A stretch of 64,000 nucleotides of DNA from an uncultured Opitutales bacterium (lineage in GTDB: Bacteria; Verrucomicrobiota; Verrucomicrobiia; Opitutales; Seribacteraceae): contig CALSTX010000016.1 of assembly GCA_943789375.1 (NCBI GenBank), positions 41,033-105,032 on the forward strand. The letters run 5' to 3'. The notes under the pieces are model-generated. The model was not told where the DNA came from, did not search any database, and was given only the letters and a program-made list of their open reading frames with translations. The first letter of the stretch is position 1. Each line of letters begins with the position of its first letter. Below, one piece after another: positions 46,823 to 56,491 of this stretch. A program made the translations under genes and the position numbers.

Positions 46823-49800
46823 TTAGTTTTTCATGATTACACGGTCCAAGTTCAGCAAAATATTAGCTGTGCAGGTATAGGCTGCTAATTCGACTTCATC
46901 CATATCCGACGGAGGGGTCGAAGATCCTTGGTTGATTAAACTCTTTGCTGCTTCTGGGTTTTCCAAGAACCTCTTTCGTCTTTTATTGAGCCCATCTTGT
47001 AAAATGGATAAAGTCTCCGCATTTGGCGAACTACCAGTAGCCAACCTATAACCTAAAATCAATCTGTCCTCGGAATTTTTGGCTGATTCAATACTCAACA
47101 TTTTCTCTGCGAGTGTACGGGCTGCTTCCACATAGGTAACTTCATTCAGCAAAGCCAAAGCTTGAAGAGGGGTATTGGTTCGTGAACGCTTAGGCATACA
47201 AATTTCACGATTAGGAGCATCGAAAAGAAGCATGGAGGGCGGGGCTGCGGTGCGTTTCCAAATTGTATAAATACTGCGCCGATACAACCCGTCCCCCTGA
47301 TCTGCTTTATAATTGAGCAGATTCCCAAAGGTACTGGTTTCATCCCATACTTTCTCGGGCATGTAGGGCCGGGCACTGGGACCACCAATCTTTGGCACAA
47401 GGAGACCACTGGAAGCGAGTGCCTGGTCCCGGATAATTTCTGCGGGCAACCTAAGTCTTGGGCCGCGGGCGAGTAGACGGTTATCAGGATCCTTCTGGTA
47501 AAGACTTTCACTGGCAGATGAACTCTGCTGATAGGTCTTACTGAGCATAATGAATTTGATCATCGCTTTCATATCCCATGACTGAGCAGAAATCCCGTTT
47601 AGATTTGGTAATGCAGTGGGTTGAACAAATTCAACGGCCAACCAATCGAGAAGATCTGGATGGGACGGCCATTCAACCTGCGAACCAAAGTCTTCGGAAG
47701 TCTTTACGATCCCCACACCAAAAAGTCTCTCCCATAAACGATTGACCCAGACCCGAGCCGTGAGTGGATGTTCACCAGTCACCAACCACTGAGCAAAGCC
47801 CAAGCGGTTCATGGGGGCATCATTGGGTAATGGAGGCAATGCCGCTGGTAATGCCCTACCCACTTTTTCTCTCTTTTGATCGTATTCTCCCCGGTGCAAA
47901 ATATGAGCGTCCCGCCGAGTTTTTCTTTCCTGCATGACCAAGGTAGAAGGAACCTTATCCATAAATTTATTAAACTTCTCTCTAGCCCTTTTAACCTCTA
48001 TCTCAGCAACTTTTAATGGAGTCTGGGTATTTTCCCGAAAATGCTTTTTGAGAACTTTTTGATCTACGGATGAATTCTCGGCCGATGAATCAAGTAAAGA
48101 AACCAAATGGGATGGAAGCATAAATTTCTGATTTAAATCCGCGTAATTTTGAGAGGCCAATGAGATCCTGAATTTACCAATGTTATGATCCGAATATTTG
48201 GACTTATGATAGAGGGAAACTTGTAAGCTAGCTCCCTTCGGCACAGCCACCGGCTTTTTAGCTAAAAAGATTGCTTCTCTAGGCACACGGTTTTTTTCTT
48301 CAAACGTACCAATCGCCCACCCGGATGCATTAGCCCTGTTTAAGTGTTTGGCATTTTTAAGAATATTTTCAACCGGCCATTTGGGTTGTGAATAATCTGC
48401 TTTGGCACGATCCCATTCGATAAAAACGGGCTTTTTTTCCTGATCCTCGAATATAAATTTTGTCTCAATTCCAGTGAGTACAAAATTTCCATTACCTGCC
48501 CGGCCCGGTCCCCCAGAGGGAAGAGTCTCATCCCGTAGTACTTCCAAACGCAAAGCGCCAACATGAGAAAGGTTGAGATCTCCGTTCAGATGGTAAACAT
48601 CCCCTTGCGGGTTTTTGCCTCCTACGAGCAAGGAACCATCTGCTTGTTTACCTATCTTACTCCCAAGCTTGGAAATAGCAGTTTTGTCCTCAAATGGGGA
48701 CCATAAGTTTTCCTGTTTTCCCTCCAGGACTTTCCTTCGCTCTGTTTTTTTCCATTCCGCAAAAGCAGAATCTATTTTTTTCTCAGCTTCTTTGACGGCA
48801 ACTTCCGCTTGTTGAATTGATTTTTGTAAATTCACTTTCCTATGCTTTTGCTCCTCATTGAGTACTTTCAAAATTGGTGGGGTGTTGACTCCAAATTTGC
48901 CTTTTGGGTGAAGTACACCCGATTCTTCCACTGAATTAAAAAACGCAAAGAGTTCATAGAATTCCTGCTGAGAAATAGGATCGTACTTATGATCATGACA
49001 ACGGGCACAAGTTAAGGTAAGTGCCATCCAGGTTGACCCAGTTGTTTCCACTCTGTCTATCACAGTCTCCACAAACCACTCTTCCTCAATTCTTCCCCCT
49101 TCCCCATTAAGCCGATGATTACGGTTAAAGCCAGTGGCGATAACTTGGTCTTCCGATGGGTTGGGCAAGAGATCCCCGGCTAATTGCTCAATGGTAAATT
49201 GATCAAAAGGAAGGTTACGGTTAAATGCACCAATCAACCACTCCCGCCACATCCAGATATCCCGGCTTCCATCACTCTGGAATCCATTGCTGTCTGCGTA
49301 TCGGGCTAAGTCCAACCATTCCAGAGCCATCCGCTCGCCAAAATGCTTCGATTCCAATAGACGGTCAAGTTGTTGCTCGTATGCAGACTCAGAATCATCC
49401 GTTAAAAATGAATCGATTTCCTTAACCGTTGGCGGTAAACCAATTAGATCAAGGCTGGCACGACGCAACAAATTCTCCTTGTCTGCTGGTTGATTCAGGG
49501 TCATTCCCTCGCTCTGTAACTTTCTCAAAATAAATGAGTCCACCGGATGCTCAGCTACACCAGTTGGAACGTCCGGTCTTATTGGTTTTTCAAAAGACCA
49601 ATGTTTTTCATAATTAGCACCCTCCTCGATCCATTTTTCCAAAATTTTCTTTTGTTCAGGGGTAATCGATTTCCCGCTATCCAATGGGGGCATGTGTTCC
49701 TCATCGTCCTCAGGCAAATGGATACGAAAGATCATTTCACTTTCTTCCAAATCTCCGGGCACGATAGCCGATAGACCAGACTTGCCTGGTTTTTGAGAAA

Positions 49801-49984
49801 ACTCCTCAAGGTCCAATCGTAAACCACCCTGCCGGTCCGCTTCATCTGGACCGTGGCAATGAAAACAAGCATCAGAGAGAATGGGACGAATGTCCCGATT
49901 AAACTTTAATTTCTGCTCCTCCCCGAACAAACAGGGAAATGAAACAAAGCAGATAACAAGAACCCATTGAAAAAATCTTCTCAT
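46823..49984 (-). CDS. PSD1 planctomycete cytochrome protein (PSCyt1-DUF1549-DUF1553)
   Basis: The 1053-residue exported protein starts with signal [18 protein letters not shown]. PSCyt1 has a heme site CFHCH (40-44), then DUF1549 ([42 protein letters not shown]), a central coiled/beta segment at about 350-650 that includes [13 protein letters not shown] (second heme-type motif CARCH), and DUF1553 ([38 protein letters not shown]). It is the conserved partner of DUF1501. It probably handles redox chemistry on a polysaccharide-derived substrate. Confidence 0.92.
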   Translation of the reverse strand: MRRFFQWVLVICFVSFPCLFGEEQKLKFNRDIRPILSDACFHCHGPDEADRQGGLRLDLEEFSQKPGKSGLSAIVPGDLEESEMIFRIHLPEDDEEHMPPLDSGKSITPEQKKILEKWIEEGANYEKHWSFEKPIRPDVPTGVAEHPVDSFILRKLQSEGMTLNQPADKENLLRRASLDLIGLPPTVKEIDSFLTDDSESAYEQQLDRLLESKHFGERMALEWLDLARYADSNGFQSDGSRDIWMWREWLIGAFNRNLPFDQFTIEQLAGDLLPNPSEDQVIATGFNRNHRLNGEGGRIEEEWFVETVIDRVETTGSTWMALTLTCARCHDHKYDPISQQEFYELFAFFNSVEESGVLHPKGKFGVNTPPILKVLNEEQKHRKVNLQKSIQQAEVAVKEAEKKIDSAFAEWKKTERRKVLEGKQENLWSPFEDKTAISKLGSKIGKQADGSLLVGGKNPQGDVYHLNGDLNLSHVGALRLEVLRDETLPSGGPGRAGNGNFVLTGIETKFIFEDQEKKPVFIEWDRAKADYSQPKWPVENILKNAKHLNRANASGWAIGTFEEKNRVPREAIFLAKKPVAVPKGASLQVSLYHKSKYSDHNIGKFRISLASQNYADLNQKFMLPSHLVSLLDSSAENSSVDQKVLKKHFRENTQTPLKVAEIEVKRAREKFNKFMDKVPSTLVMQERKTRRDAHILHRGEYDQKREKVGRALPAALPPLPNDAPMNRLGFAQWLVTGEHPLTARVWVNRLWERLFGVGIVKTSEDFGSQVEWPSHPDLLDWLAVEFVQPTALPNLNGISAQSWDMKAMIKFIMLSKTYQQSSSASESLYQKDPDNRLLARGPRLRLPAEIIRDQALASSGLLVPKIGGPSARPYMPEKVWDETSTFGNLLNYKADQGDGLYRRSIYTIWKRTAAPPSMLLFDAPNREICMPKRSRTNTPLQALALLNEVTYVEAARTLAEKMLSIESAKNSEDRLILGYRLATGSSPNAETLSILQDGLNKRRKRFLENPEAAKSLINQGSSTPPSDMDEVELAAYTCTANILLNLDRVIMKN

Positions 49985-49996
49985 AACTTTGGACTT

Positions 49997-51295
49997 TTAA
50001 TAAAACTCCAATACTGGTGGCGCGTAGTATGGATGATTGTGATTAGCAAAGGCGTGAATCATTCCTGATGGACGAGTTTCAAAAGTTTCACGAACAATCA
50101 GTAATTTACTATGTCCGGATTGTAAGAACTTTTTTAATGCATCAGTCTCAATTCCATAATTACCGAACTGTTTACTTCGAGGGATGGAAAAAGCTCCTAA
50201 TTTTTCAGCCTGTTCAATTTGAGGTGCTTTCGACCAAGTCAGGCCTGCTTCCCAGGATTCCTTGATCCCATACACCGCGAAAATATTTTCTTCGGGAAGG
50301 TGGGAACGTAATCCATTGGCTGGGACTAAATTGAGGCTAAGGCGAATCTTTTTATATTGGGTAGGATCGACATCACTAATGTCGAATTCAAGTAATGCCC
50401 GACGGTCAAAAGAAGGTAGAATATCTGAACTTTTAACCAACAAAACATCATTGGACAGGTAAAGGTCACGCTGATCGTTACGAATAATACTGGTTGAATT
50501 ATTAACCGCAAAAACTCTTTTTTCCACACCACTTGCAGATATCTTTTTTTCTCCTCCCCCTTCTCTCAAGGAAGATACAATGCCTTTTTCAATCCATATG
50601 GTTTGGTTATCAACCAATCGGACTTCTGGCCCGCTTCCTGGATGATGAACCCCAATTTCACCATCAATAACCTCAAACGAGGAAACATTTTTTATCGGAT
50701 CTACGGAAACAGCAAAACGAGTACCATAATCAATCGCGTAGCCATCTGGTGTTTCCAGGATAAAGCCAATAGCACTTTTCGGAACCTCCACAATAGCAAT
50801 GCCTGAAATCAAACGGGTTTTCATTGGAGAAATGAGATTTACTTCGGCCGGGCCTTCCAAAATAAGGTTGGCTCCTGATCGGAGAGCAATCGATGCTAAA
50901 CCTGTGCGAAGTTTTAGGGAACCAGAAGTAAGCTCAGACCCAGGGGTAGTGGGTAAATCACTCTCCCAGGCAGCATCTTCGCAAGATTGAATCGTAGCGA
51001 TTTTAGGTTCCGAAAAAAGGAAGTACCCTGATGTGCACAAAAAAAGGACAAGCAAACAAGCCACAAAAGGCCAGGCATTTTCACGCCAGGAAAAAGGAAT
51101 GATCTGTGGCGCACTTGTATCTTGATCAAGAGATAAACTGAAATCATCAAGTTTCGTATCAATCGTGCCCAAATCTAAAAGAAAAGAACGGGCATCCTTA
51201 TTCTCTCTCAACAAGGTTTGTAAGGAATCAAATTGAGAGGCTGAAAGACGATCGTCCAGATATCCTAGTATTAAGTCTTTTTCTTCTTCAGTCAT
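49997..51295 (-). CDS. FecR-domain sigma regulator with C-terminal DNRLRE/CBM96-like domain, second copy
   Basis: The 432-residue protein has a cytoplasmic anti-sigma-like start (LILGYLDDRLSASQFDSLQT), a membrane helix (AWPFVACLLVLFLCTSGYFL), a FecR domain (GLASIALRSGANLILEGPAE, GYAIDYGTRFAVSVDP) and a final beta-sandwich with SIIRNDQRDLYLSNDVLLVK and LLIVRETFETRPSGMIHAFA. It is clearly homologous along its whole length to the protein at 26628-27953. Its start overlaps the sigma stop by 4 bases, so they are coupled, and the downstream PSD1-DUF1501 pair is the likely target operon. Confidence 0.85.
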   Translation of the reverse strand: MTEEEKDLILGYLDDRLSASQFDSLQTLLRENKDARSFLLDLGTIDTKLDDFSLSLDQDTSAPQIIPFSWRENAWPFVACLLVLFLCTSGYFLFSEPKIATIQSCEDAAWESDLPTTPGSELTSGSLKLRTGLASIALRSGANLILEGPAEVNLISPMKTRLISGIAIVEVPKSAIGFILETPDGYAIDYGTRFAVSVDPIKNVSSFEVIDGEIGVHHPGSGPEVRLVDNQTIWIEKGIVSSLREGGGEKKISASGVEKRVFAVNNSTSIIRNDQRDLYLSNDVLLVKSSDILPSFDRRALLEFDISDVDPTQYKKIRLSLNLVPANGLRSHLPEENIFAVYGIKESWEAGLTWSKAPQIEQAEKLGAFSIPRSKQFGNYGIETDALKKFLQSGHSKLLIVRETFETRPSGMIHAFANHNHPYYAPPVLEFY

Positions 51296-51840
51296 TCTGA
51301 GAGCCCTGTATTCAGAGCGATCATTTTATGGTTCATACAATCACGAAGTTTGATACGAATACGAGCTAGCTTTTGATAAAAAGCCGCTTCAGTCTGACCA
51401 AACTCTTCTGCCAATTCCTTCTTTGAGACTTTGGGAGTGTACGCTTGCCTAACCAATTGTTTCTCCGGTGGCCTTAACTTTTCCAGGCATTTATCCAAGG
51501 CCGACAATTGCAACTGCCTACGGGTCACCTGCTCTTCGGCATCGATACCAATTTTTGCAATAATATCCTCGTCCAAGACCAATCGATCCCGGGCCCTCTT
51601 TCTTCTGAACTTCAAAACCTCAAACCGTGCGATCAAACATGCCCATGCTCCAAACTTTTCCGGTTGCTCAAGCGTCTCGAATTTCCTCCAGGCAACCAAG
51701 CTTACTTCCTGCATGATTTCGTCCACTTCCTCCGGTCTGATGACACAGGAACGAATGTAAGACCTTAAACCACTCTCATGCTTTAGAAAGAGCTTTAAAA
51801 AAGCCTCATTATTTGAGGTATTATGTCCATTAGAAACCAT
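51292..51840 (-). CDS. ECF-type sigma factor (Rhodopirellula/Verrucomicrobium family), second copy
   Basis: The 182-residue protein has sigma region 2 (LRSYIRSCVIRPEEVDEIMQ, EQPEKFGAWACLIARFEVL) and region 4 with a helix-turn-helix (SKKELAEEFGQTEAAFYQKL). It is followed by its FecR partner with a 4-base overlap. The two sigma/FecR pairs in this window are paralogous. The promoter lies in the 119-base gap before the divergent lipoprotein gene at 51960. Confidence 0.88.
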   Translation of the reverse strand: MVSNGHNTSNNEAFLKLFLKHESGLRSYIRSCVIRPEEVDEIMQEVSLVAWRKFETLEQPEKFGAWACLIARFEVLKFRRKRARDRLVLDEDIIAKIGIDAEEQVTRRQLQLSALDKCLEKLRPPEKQLVRQAYTPKVSKKELAEEFGQTEAAFYQKLARIRIKLRDCMNHKMIALNTGLSE

Positions 51841-51959
51841 TGCTACCTATAACGCTACCGATAGGTATAAAAATCAACGGTTTAACTGCTAGTTTTTTTA
51901 AAAATATTTTGAGATTCTCCATTTGACCTTTTGAAAATCGTACGAGTAGAGTTGGAGTT

Positions 51960-52226
51960 ATGAAACAAAAAGTCCATTTATTAATAATTCTCAGTTTAAG
52001 CCCACTTACCTTCTTTGTAAGCTGCGGACAACAGGGAGATGCCAAGCCATATCCCTTGGATTATTGCTTGGTTGGAGGTAGTGACCTTGGCGATATGGGA
52101 GAACCCGTTTCCTATGTCCACGAGGGTCAAGAATTCAAATTCTGCTGCAAACCCTGCATTCCAAAATTTAAGAAAAATCCTGAAAAATATATTCAGGAAT
52201 TAAAGGAGGAAAGTGAAGGCATTTAA
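51960..52226 (+). CDS. Small YHS/TRASH-like lipoprotein, copy 2
   Basis: The 88-residue protein has a lipobox ending LTFFVSC and a single domain: YPLDYCLVGGSDLGD, YVHEGQEFKFCCKPCIPKF and KKNPEKY. The pattern matches the protein at 37244-37570 almost residue for residue in the Cys/His core. It is divergent from the sigma gene at 51840 and followed after 5 bases by a small membrane protein gene. A metal-delivery role to nearby heme or sulfatase proteins is a guess. Confidence 0.7.
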   Translation: MKQKVHLLIILSLSPLTFFVSCGQQGDAKPYPLDYCLVGGSDLGDMGEPVSYVHEGQEFKFCCKPCIPKFKKNPEKYIQELKEESEGI

Positions 52227-52231
52227 GCCTG

Positions 52232-52804
52232 ATGTCCGAAATTTACCACTTCTTCCCAATCCTTTTTTTTCTTCAACTCTCTTGGCTAGGAATCCTTGCC
52301 GGAATCCTCACGGCCAAAGACCACTATAATTTAGAAAGTGGATTGTTAACCAAGAAAAACCTGCTCATAACCTCAATTCAAATCTGTGCATCAGGTGGTG
52401 TCATTTCGCTTATGAATTGTGGGCAACTTGCTAATGCTATTTTCCAAGCTTTAGGATTCATATTTTGGTTCACCATTTCCCTGAAAATGGCAAAAAAAAG
52501 AATCGGTCGAACTCTCATCTCTGGGACTTGGATCAAATGGTTTATCATTTTCTTAGCAGTAATCTGGCTTTGGCAATTTATACTATTATTCAACTACGCG
52601 AGTATGGAATGGTTTATGATCTTTTTCATCTTACACGCTGTACTTTTAATAATAACAACCGTTTACAAATTTTTGTTAAAGAAAAGAGGTGCAAAAAAAT
52701 CAAAAGTTAGGAATGCCAATATTGGCATAGCTTTATGTATGTATCTGTTTTATGTACAGATAACATCATTTGGCACCGCAATTGCATTTGATTGCGGGAT
52801 TTAA
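52232..52804 (+). CDS. Polytopic membrane protein, unknown
   Basis: The 190-residue protein has about five hydrophobic helices (FFPILFFLQLSWLGILAGIL, WFIIFLAVIWLWQFILLF, IFFILHAVLLIITTVY) and a basic loop KKRGAKKSKVRN. It resembles DUF420-like or other small heme/quinone-associated membrane proteins only in size. It lies 5 bases after a YHS/TRASH-like lipoprotein gene, so the two may act together. Family not recognised. Confidence 0.6.
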   Translation: MSEIYHFFPILFFLQLSWLGILAGILTAKDHYNLESGLLTKKNLLITSIQICASGGVISLMNCGQLANAIFQALGFIFWFTISLKMAKKRIGRTLISGTWIKWFIIFLAVIWLWQFILLFNYASMEWFMIFFILHAVLLIITTVYKFLLKKRGAKKSKVRNANIGIALCMYLFYVQITSFGTAIAFDCGI

Positions 52805-52865
52805 CAGTAACTCTAAATTTAAGATTGAAAAATAATTTAAGGTGTATTGAGACATATGAATTGTA

Positions 52866-54332
52866 ATGTTTAGGTTACTTCAAAGGGAAAAAATTATAAC
52901 GAGTAAGTCCATATTTTTTGTAAAAGGTATTGCCCTGTTATTTTCTTCATCAATCTTACATGCCGAAGATTTGAGAAGGCCAAATATCATCTGGATTATT
53001 GCAGAAGATATGTCGCCCGATATCGGTTGCTACGGAAATCAAGTAGTCACGACCCCCAACATTGATGTTCTGGCAGAGAAAGGGATGCAATTTACCAATG
53101 TTTTCACCACCAGCCCTGCCTGTTCACCAAGCAGGACAGCCCTTGCCACTGGTGTATTCCAAACAACTCTTGGTGCCCATCACATGCGTTACAGCAAGGA
53201 ACTCATGCCTACCCTTCCCCAACCAGTGAAAACATTACCTCAAGTGATGGGTGAAAAAGGATATTACACAGGAAATATTAAAGGTTTTGGTGGAACCGGA
53301 AAGGATGACTGGCAGTTTAAGACATCGAAGAAAATATGGGATACTCACTTATGGAAACAGCTAGTCAAAAACCAGCCATTCTTTGCTCAAATCAACTCAA
53401 GAGAGTCCCACAGAGGTTTCTATCCTTCGAAAAATATTCCCAAGGAGAAGATCGTAATCCCTCCTTACTATCCAGATCACCCGGTAACCCGAAATGATTG
53501 GGCCGGATATTTTGAAAGCATCAACCGTTTCGACAAACAAGTCGGAGCGATTATTAAGCAACTTCAAGCTGACAAACTCGAAAAGAACACCATCATTTGC
53601 ATTCTTTCAGATCATGGAAAACCCATGATTCGTGGAAAAAACTGGCTCTACGATAGTGGGACTCATATCCCTCTAATCATCTTCTATCCAGAAGGAGTAA
53701 AACATCCATTTGGATACAATTCAGGCACCAAAAACTCATCCCTCATAAGTGCGATTGATCTTGTTGCGGAGACAATACTCATGACCGGAGGTACCATTCC
53801 TGACTGGATGCAGGGCAGAAGCTTCCTCCAGGAGAATTCCAAGCCCCGAGAGTTCGTACATAGCGCTGCTGATCGATTCGGTGATGTGGATATCTGCAGT
53901 CGGTCTGTCCGATCAAGCAAGTACAAGTATATACGCAATTACAAGACCGCTGGTTCAATCAACGAATATACCACCGCATACCGAAGATCAACACACCCGA
54001 TTTACCACTTGTTAAATATAATGAGAGAAAAGAATTTACTGACTCCAGTTCAGGCAAAATTACTTACGCCCTTGGAGAGTGAAGAATTGTATGACATTGA
54101 GAACGACCCCTATGAAACCGTTAATCTAATAGGGAAAACTAGTTTTGAAAAAGTTCATCACCAGCTTAGGAGGCAATTAGAGGACTGGCTTGCAAACAGC
54201 AAAGATCAAGGGCTTCAAAGCGATAGCGACGCCATCATTGAGCACTTCAAGCAATACGGGATCAAAACTTTTGATAAAAGACATCAAAGTATACAAACAA
54301 TGAAAGCTTCCGTCGAAAAACACTTTGACTGA
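52866..54332 (+). CDS. Sulfatase (heparan N-sulfatase/sulfamidase-like)
   Basis: The 488-residue protein has a long N-terminus with a signal helix (SIFFVKGIALLFSSSILHAE), IIAEDMSPDIGCYG in place of the usual ADD-x-G motif, and CSPSR (C86, formylglycine position). IICILSDHGKPMIRGKNWLY is the C-terminal metal and K block typical of the sulfamidase-like subgroup. It should be periplasmic and active. About 140 bases of AT-rich DNA separate it from the convergent toxin gene. Confidence 0.9.
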   Translation: MFRLLQREKIITSKSIFFVKGIALLFSSSILHAEDLRRPNIIWIIAEDMSPDIGCYGNQVVTTPNIDVLAEKGMQFTNVFTTSPACSPSRTALATGVFQTTLGAHHMRYSKELMPTLPQPVKTLPQVMGEKGYYTGNIKGFGGTGKDDWQFKTSKKIWDTHLWKQLVKNQPFFAQINSRESHRGFYPSKNIPKEKIVIPPYYPDHPVTRNDWAGYFESINRFDKQVGAIIKQLQADKLEKNTIICILSDHGKPMIRGKNWLYDSGTHIPLIIFYPEGVKHPFGYNSGTKNSSLISAIDLVAETILMTGGTIPDWMQGRSFLQENSKPREFVHSAADRFGDVDICSRSVRSSKYKYIRNYKTAGSINEYTTAYRRSTHPIYHLLNIMREKNLLTPVQAKLLTPLESEELYDIENDPYETVNLIGKTSFEKVHHQLRRQLEDWLANSKDQGLQSDSDAIIEHFKQYGIKTFDKRHQSIQTMKASVEKHFD

Positions 54333-54475
54333 AATTTACCCCTTAGGACATAGAATCAGTAAATTAAAACTTAATAAGTATTTCTAACTTAATGTTTTTA
54401 CTTAAGGAAACTGTTTTTAAGACAGACTTCATAATCTCCGCCATTAATTTTCATAAGCCATTGAAAAAAAGATGA

Positions 54476-54862
54476 TTACCAAATTACACTTACAGGATAT
54501 TTTTTAATATTCTCGTCTTCGGTTACAATTGGAATCTCATCCGCTAGTGCAGTAGCAACGAGGATGCGATCGATTGCATCATCATGATGATAAGGTAGCT
54601 CAGACAGGCGAAAACTGTGCTCTCTGGTAATCGCTAAGGAACGTACTTGCCAAATATCGCACTGTTTTTTGATCCATGAACGGGGAGCTTCTGGCATCTC
54701 CAAAGTTCCATCATTATATTTTAAGCAAATTTCCAGGACCGATGCGTCACTTAGGAAAAAGCGATTGGATGGATCGTCCAAGACCGTGCGGGCTGTTCCG
54801 CCAAGTTTATATGGATCAGAAACGAGAGATACAAAGGTAAAGGTGTCCAGAAGTAGTCTCAT
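54476..54862 (-). CDS. PIN-domain toxin (VapC-like)
   Basis: The 128-residue protein has a PIN nuclease fold with the acidic set D6 (RLLLDTFTF), E44 (SVLEICLKY), D95/D98 (YHHDDAIDRILVATAL) and D116. PIN toxins cut RNA, often tRNA or rRNA, with Mg2+ or Mn2+. The ATG directly abuts the stop of the antitoxin gene upstream, the usual layout with the antitoxin first. Pairing and motif make the call firm; the RNA target is unknown. Confidence 0.9.
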   Translation of the reverse strand: MRLLLDTFTFVSLVSDPYKLGGTARTVLDDPSNRFFLSDASVLEICLKYNDGTLEMPEAPRSWIKKQCDIWQVRSLAITREHSFRLSELPYHHDDAIDRILVATALADEIPIVTEDENIKKYPVSVIW

Positions 54863-55096
54863 TTAAAAATAAACCACAGTATCTCCAATCCGCCCTGCAA
54901 CTTCGCGTTGCTCTTTCATTTTTAAGGCTTTGGAAGTAGTTTCTCCGACTTTTGGTCGACTAAGTACAATTACATCACCACATGAGACCAATCGGGCAAC
55001 TGGTTTTTTCCCCCTCGCAATAACAATATTTTTCCCATCTTCAACCTGCTGCAATAATTTTGATAAGTTTGTTTTTGCAAAATGAACGGAGAACAT
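54863..55096 (-). CDS. Phd/YefM-type antitoxin
   Basis: The 77-residue protein has the Phd N-terminus (HFAKTNLSKLLQQVEDGKNI, then VIARGKKPVARLV), which forms the DNA-binding dimer. The C-terminal tail (LKMKEQREVAGRIGDTVVYF) should bind and block the PIN toxin encoded next. The complex usually represses its own promoter; a repeated motif upstream at 55098-55126 could be the operator. Confidence 0.9.
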   Translation of the reverse strand: MFSVHFAKTNLSKLLQQVEDGKNIVIARGKKPVARLVSCGDVIVLSRPKVGETTSKALKMKEQREVAGRIGDTVVYF

Positions 55097-55097
55097 A

Positions 55098-55130
55098 TAG
55101 CTAAGCTAAATATGAAGTTAGCTAAGTCAA
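55098..55130 (-). promoter_or_regulatory. Putative autoregulatory operator of the toxin-antitoxin pair
   Basis: TAGCTAAG occurs twice as a direct repeat, at 55098-55105 and 55119-55126, with starts 21 bases apart, about two turns of the helix. The right copy is part of the palindrome TTAGCTAA. On the minus strand TTGACT (55130-55125) resembles a -35 box immediately upstream of the antitoxin start. This arrangement fits a Phd-dimer operator but is not proven. Confidence 0.5.
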
Positions 55131-55216
55131 ATATTTTTTCTTACTCATAGTTTCTAATTTCCCATAAAGTAATAACAATTCTTGCTAGGTTATTCTTATT
55201 TCTAATTAATCAAATC

Positions 55217-56481
55217 ATGACAGGAACTTTATTAGTCCTATTTATCTCGATGTTATTTAAATCGTTTGGGCTATTTGCAGCTGACAAACCACTCTTTTGG
55301 GATAGTTTCCGAGGGCCTTCCGGAGATGGAGATGCAAAACAGGCAAACCTTGTAATTGAATTTTCAGAAACAAAAAATGTAACTTGGAAAAGTCCTGTCC
55401 CGGGAAAGGCATGGTCTTCGCCTGTAGTTAAAGAAAATATTGTTTGGGTAACCACAGCCGATGAGGATGGAAAAAAACTGCGGGCCATTCAATTTGACTG
55501 GATCACAGGAAAGAAAACCAAGGAAGTCCTCATTTTTAATGTTACCGAACCTCAATACTGCCATCCGATGAATAGTTACGCCACACCGACTCCTGTGATA
55601 GATGGAAAGCTTCTGTTTGTTCATTTTGGAGCACACGGCACAGCAGCCTTAGATTTCAAGACAGGAAAAACTTGGGAACGCAGGATTTTAAATGTGATCA
55701 TTATAGAGGAGCTGCGGCATCTCCGATTTCCTATCTCAATACCATCATTGTTCATTTTGATGGTCATGATTTTCAGTATATTGTCTGCCTTGATCAACAA
55801 ACGGGGAAGACTTTGTGGAAGAAAAATCGTGAATATGATTTTCAGACTACAAACGGGGATAAGAAAAAAGCCTACTGTACCCCTAGTGTTATCAATCACA
55901 ATGGTCGAAAAGAACTGATAAGTCCTGGTGCTGTAGCCACTGAATCAAGGAATCCTATCACAGGTGAATTATTGTGGACGCTAAGAACGGGAGGAATGAA
56001 TTCCTCTTCACGGCCCATCTATCGACATGGTATGGTATATGTGTTTTGTGGAATGGGGTCGATGTCTGCCATTAGACCTGGTGGAGAAGGAGATGTGGAC
56101 AAAACGCACTTAGTTTGGAATCGCCGCAAGGTGGTGCCCAAAAAGTCATCCCCCCTTTTTCTTGGAGAATATTTATTCATGGTTTCTGACGAAGGAGTTG
56201 CATCCTGTAATAATCCGAAAACTGGGGAGATATATTGGGCTGAACGACTTGGCGTTACAGGTCAATGTGCATCTTCCCCCATCCATGCCAATGGAAAGAT
56301 TTATTCTTTTTCGAGTGATGGAGATTGTGTTGTTTTTAAACCCGACCCATCGGGTCTGAAAGTGGTAAGTCGTAATAAATTGGATGAGGGTTGTATGGCA
56401 TCTCCTGCTGTTGTGGGTAATTCCCTGCTTGTTAGAACCAAGAAAAACTTATATCGGTTTGATCTATCCGATTATAAATAA
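55217..56481 (+). pseudogene. PQQ-like beta-propeller protein, frameshifted
   Basis: The first frame (55217 on) has a signal peptide, FWDSFRGPSGDGDA, VTWKSPVPGKAWSSPVV and YATPTPVIDGKLLFVHFGAH. It loses sense after DFKTGKTWERR. The second frame continues with DFKCDHYRGAAASPI, CLDQQTGKTLWKK, AYCTPSVINHNGRKELIS and further blades to 56481. Adding one G to the GG at 55683-55684 restores a product of about 421 residues. This is the outer-membrane-assembly-like/PQQ repeat family common in PVC bacteria. The gene is either a recent pseudogene or shows a sequence error. Confidence 0.85.
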
Positions 56482-56491
56482 ATTTTAATTA

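Noticed and set aside
53684..53938. Minus-strand open frames inside sulfatase genes (for example here)
   Set aside because: They are shadows of well-supported genes, lack signals and have no recognisable protein pattern.
55098..55216. Short promoter-distal gene between the antitoxin and the PQQ gene
   Set aside because: No frame longer than a few codons; AT-rich spacer only.
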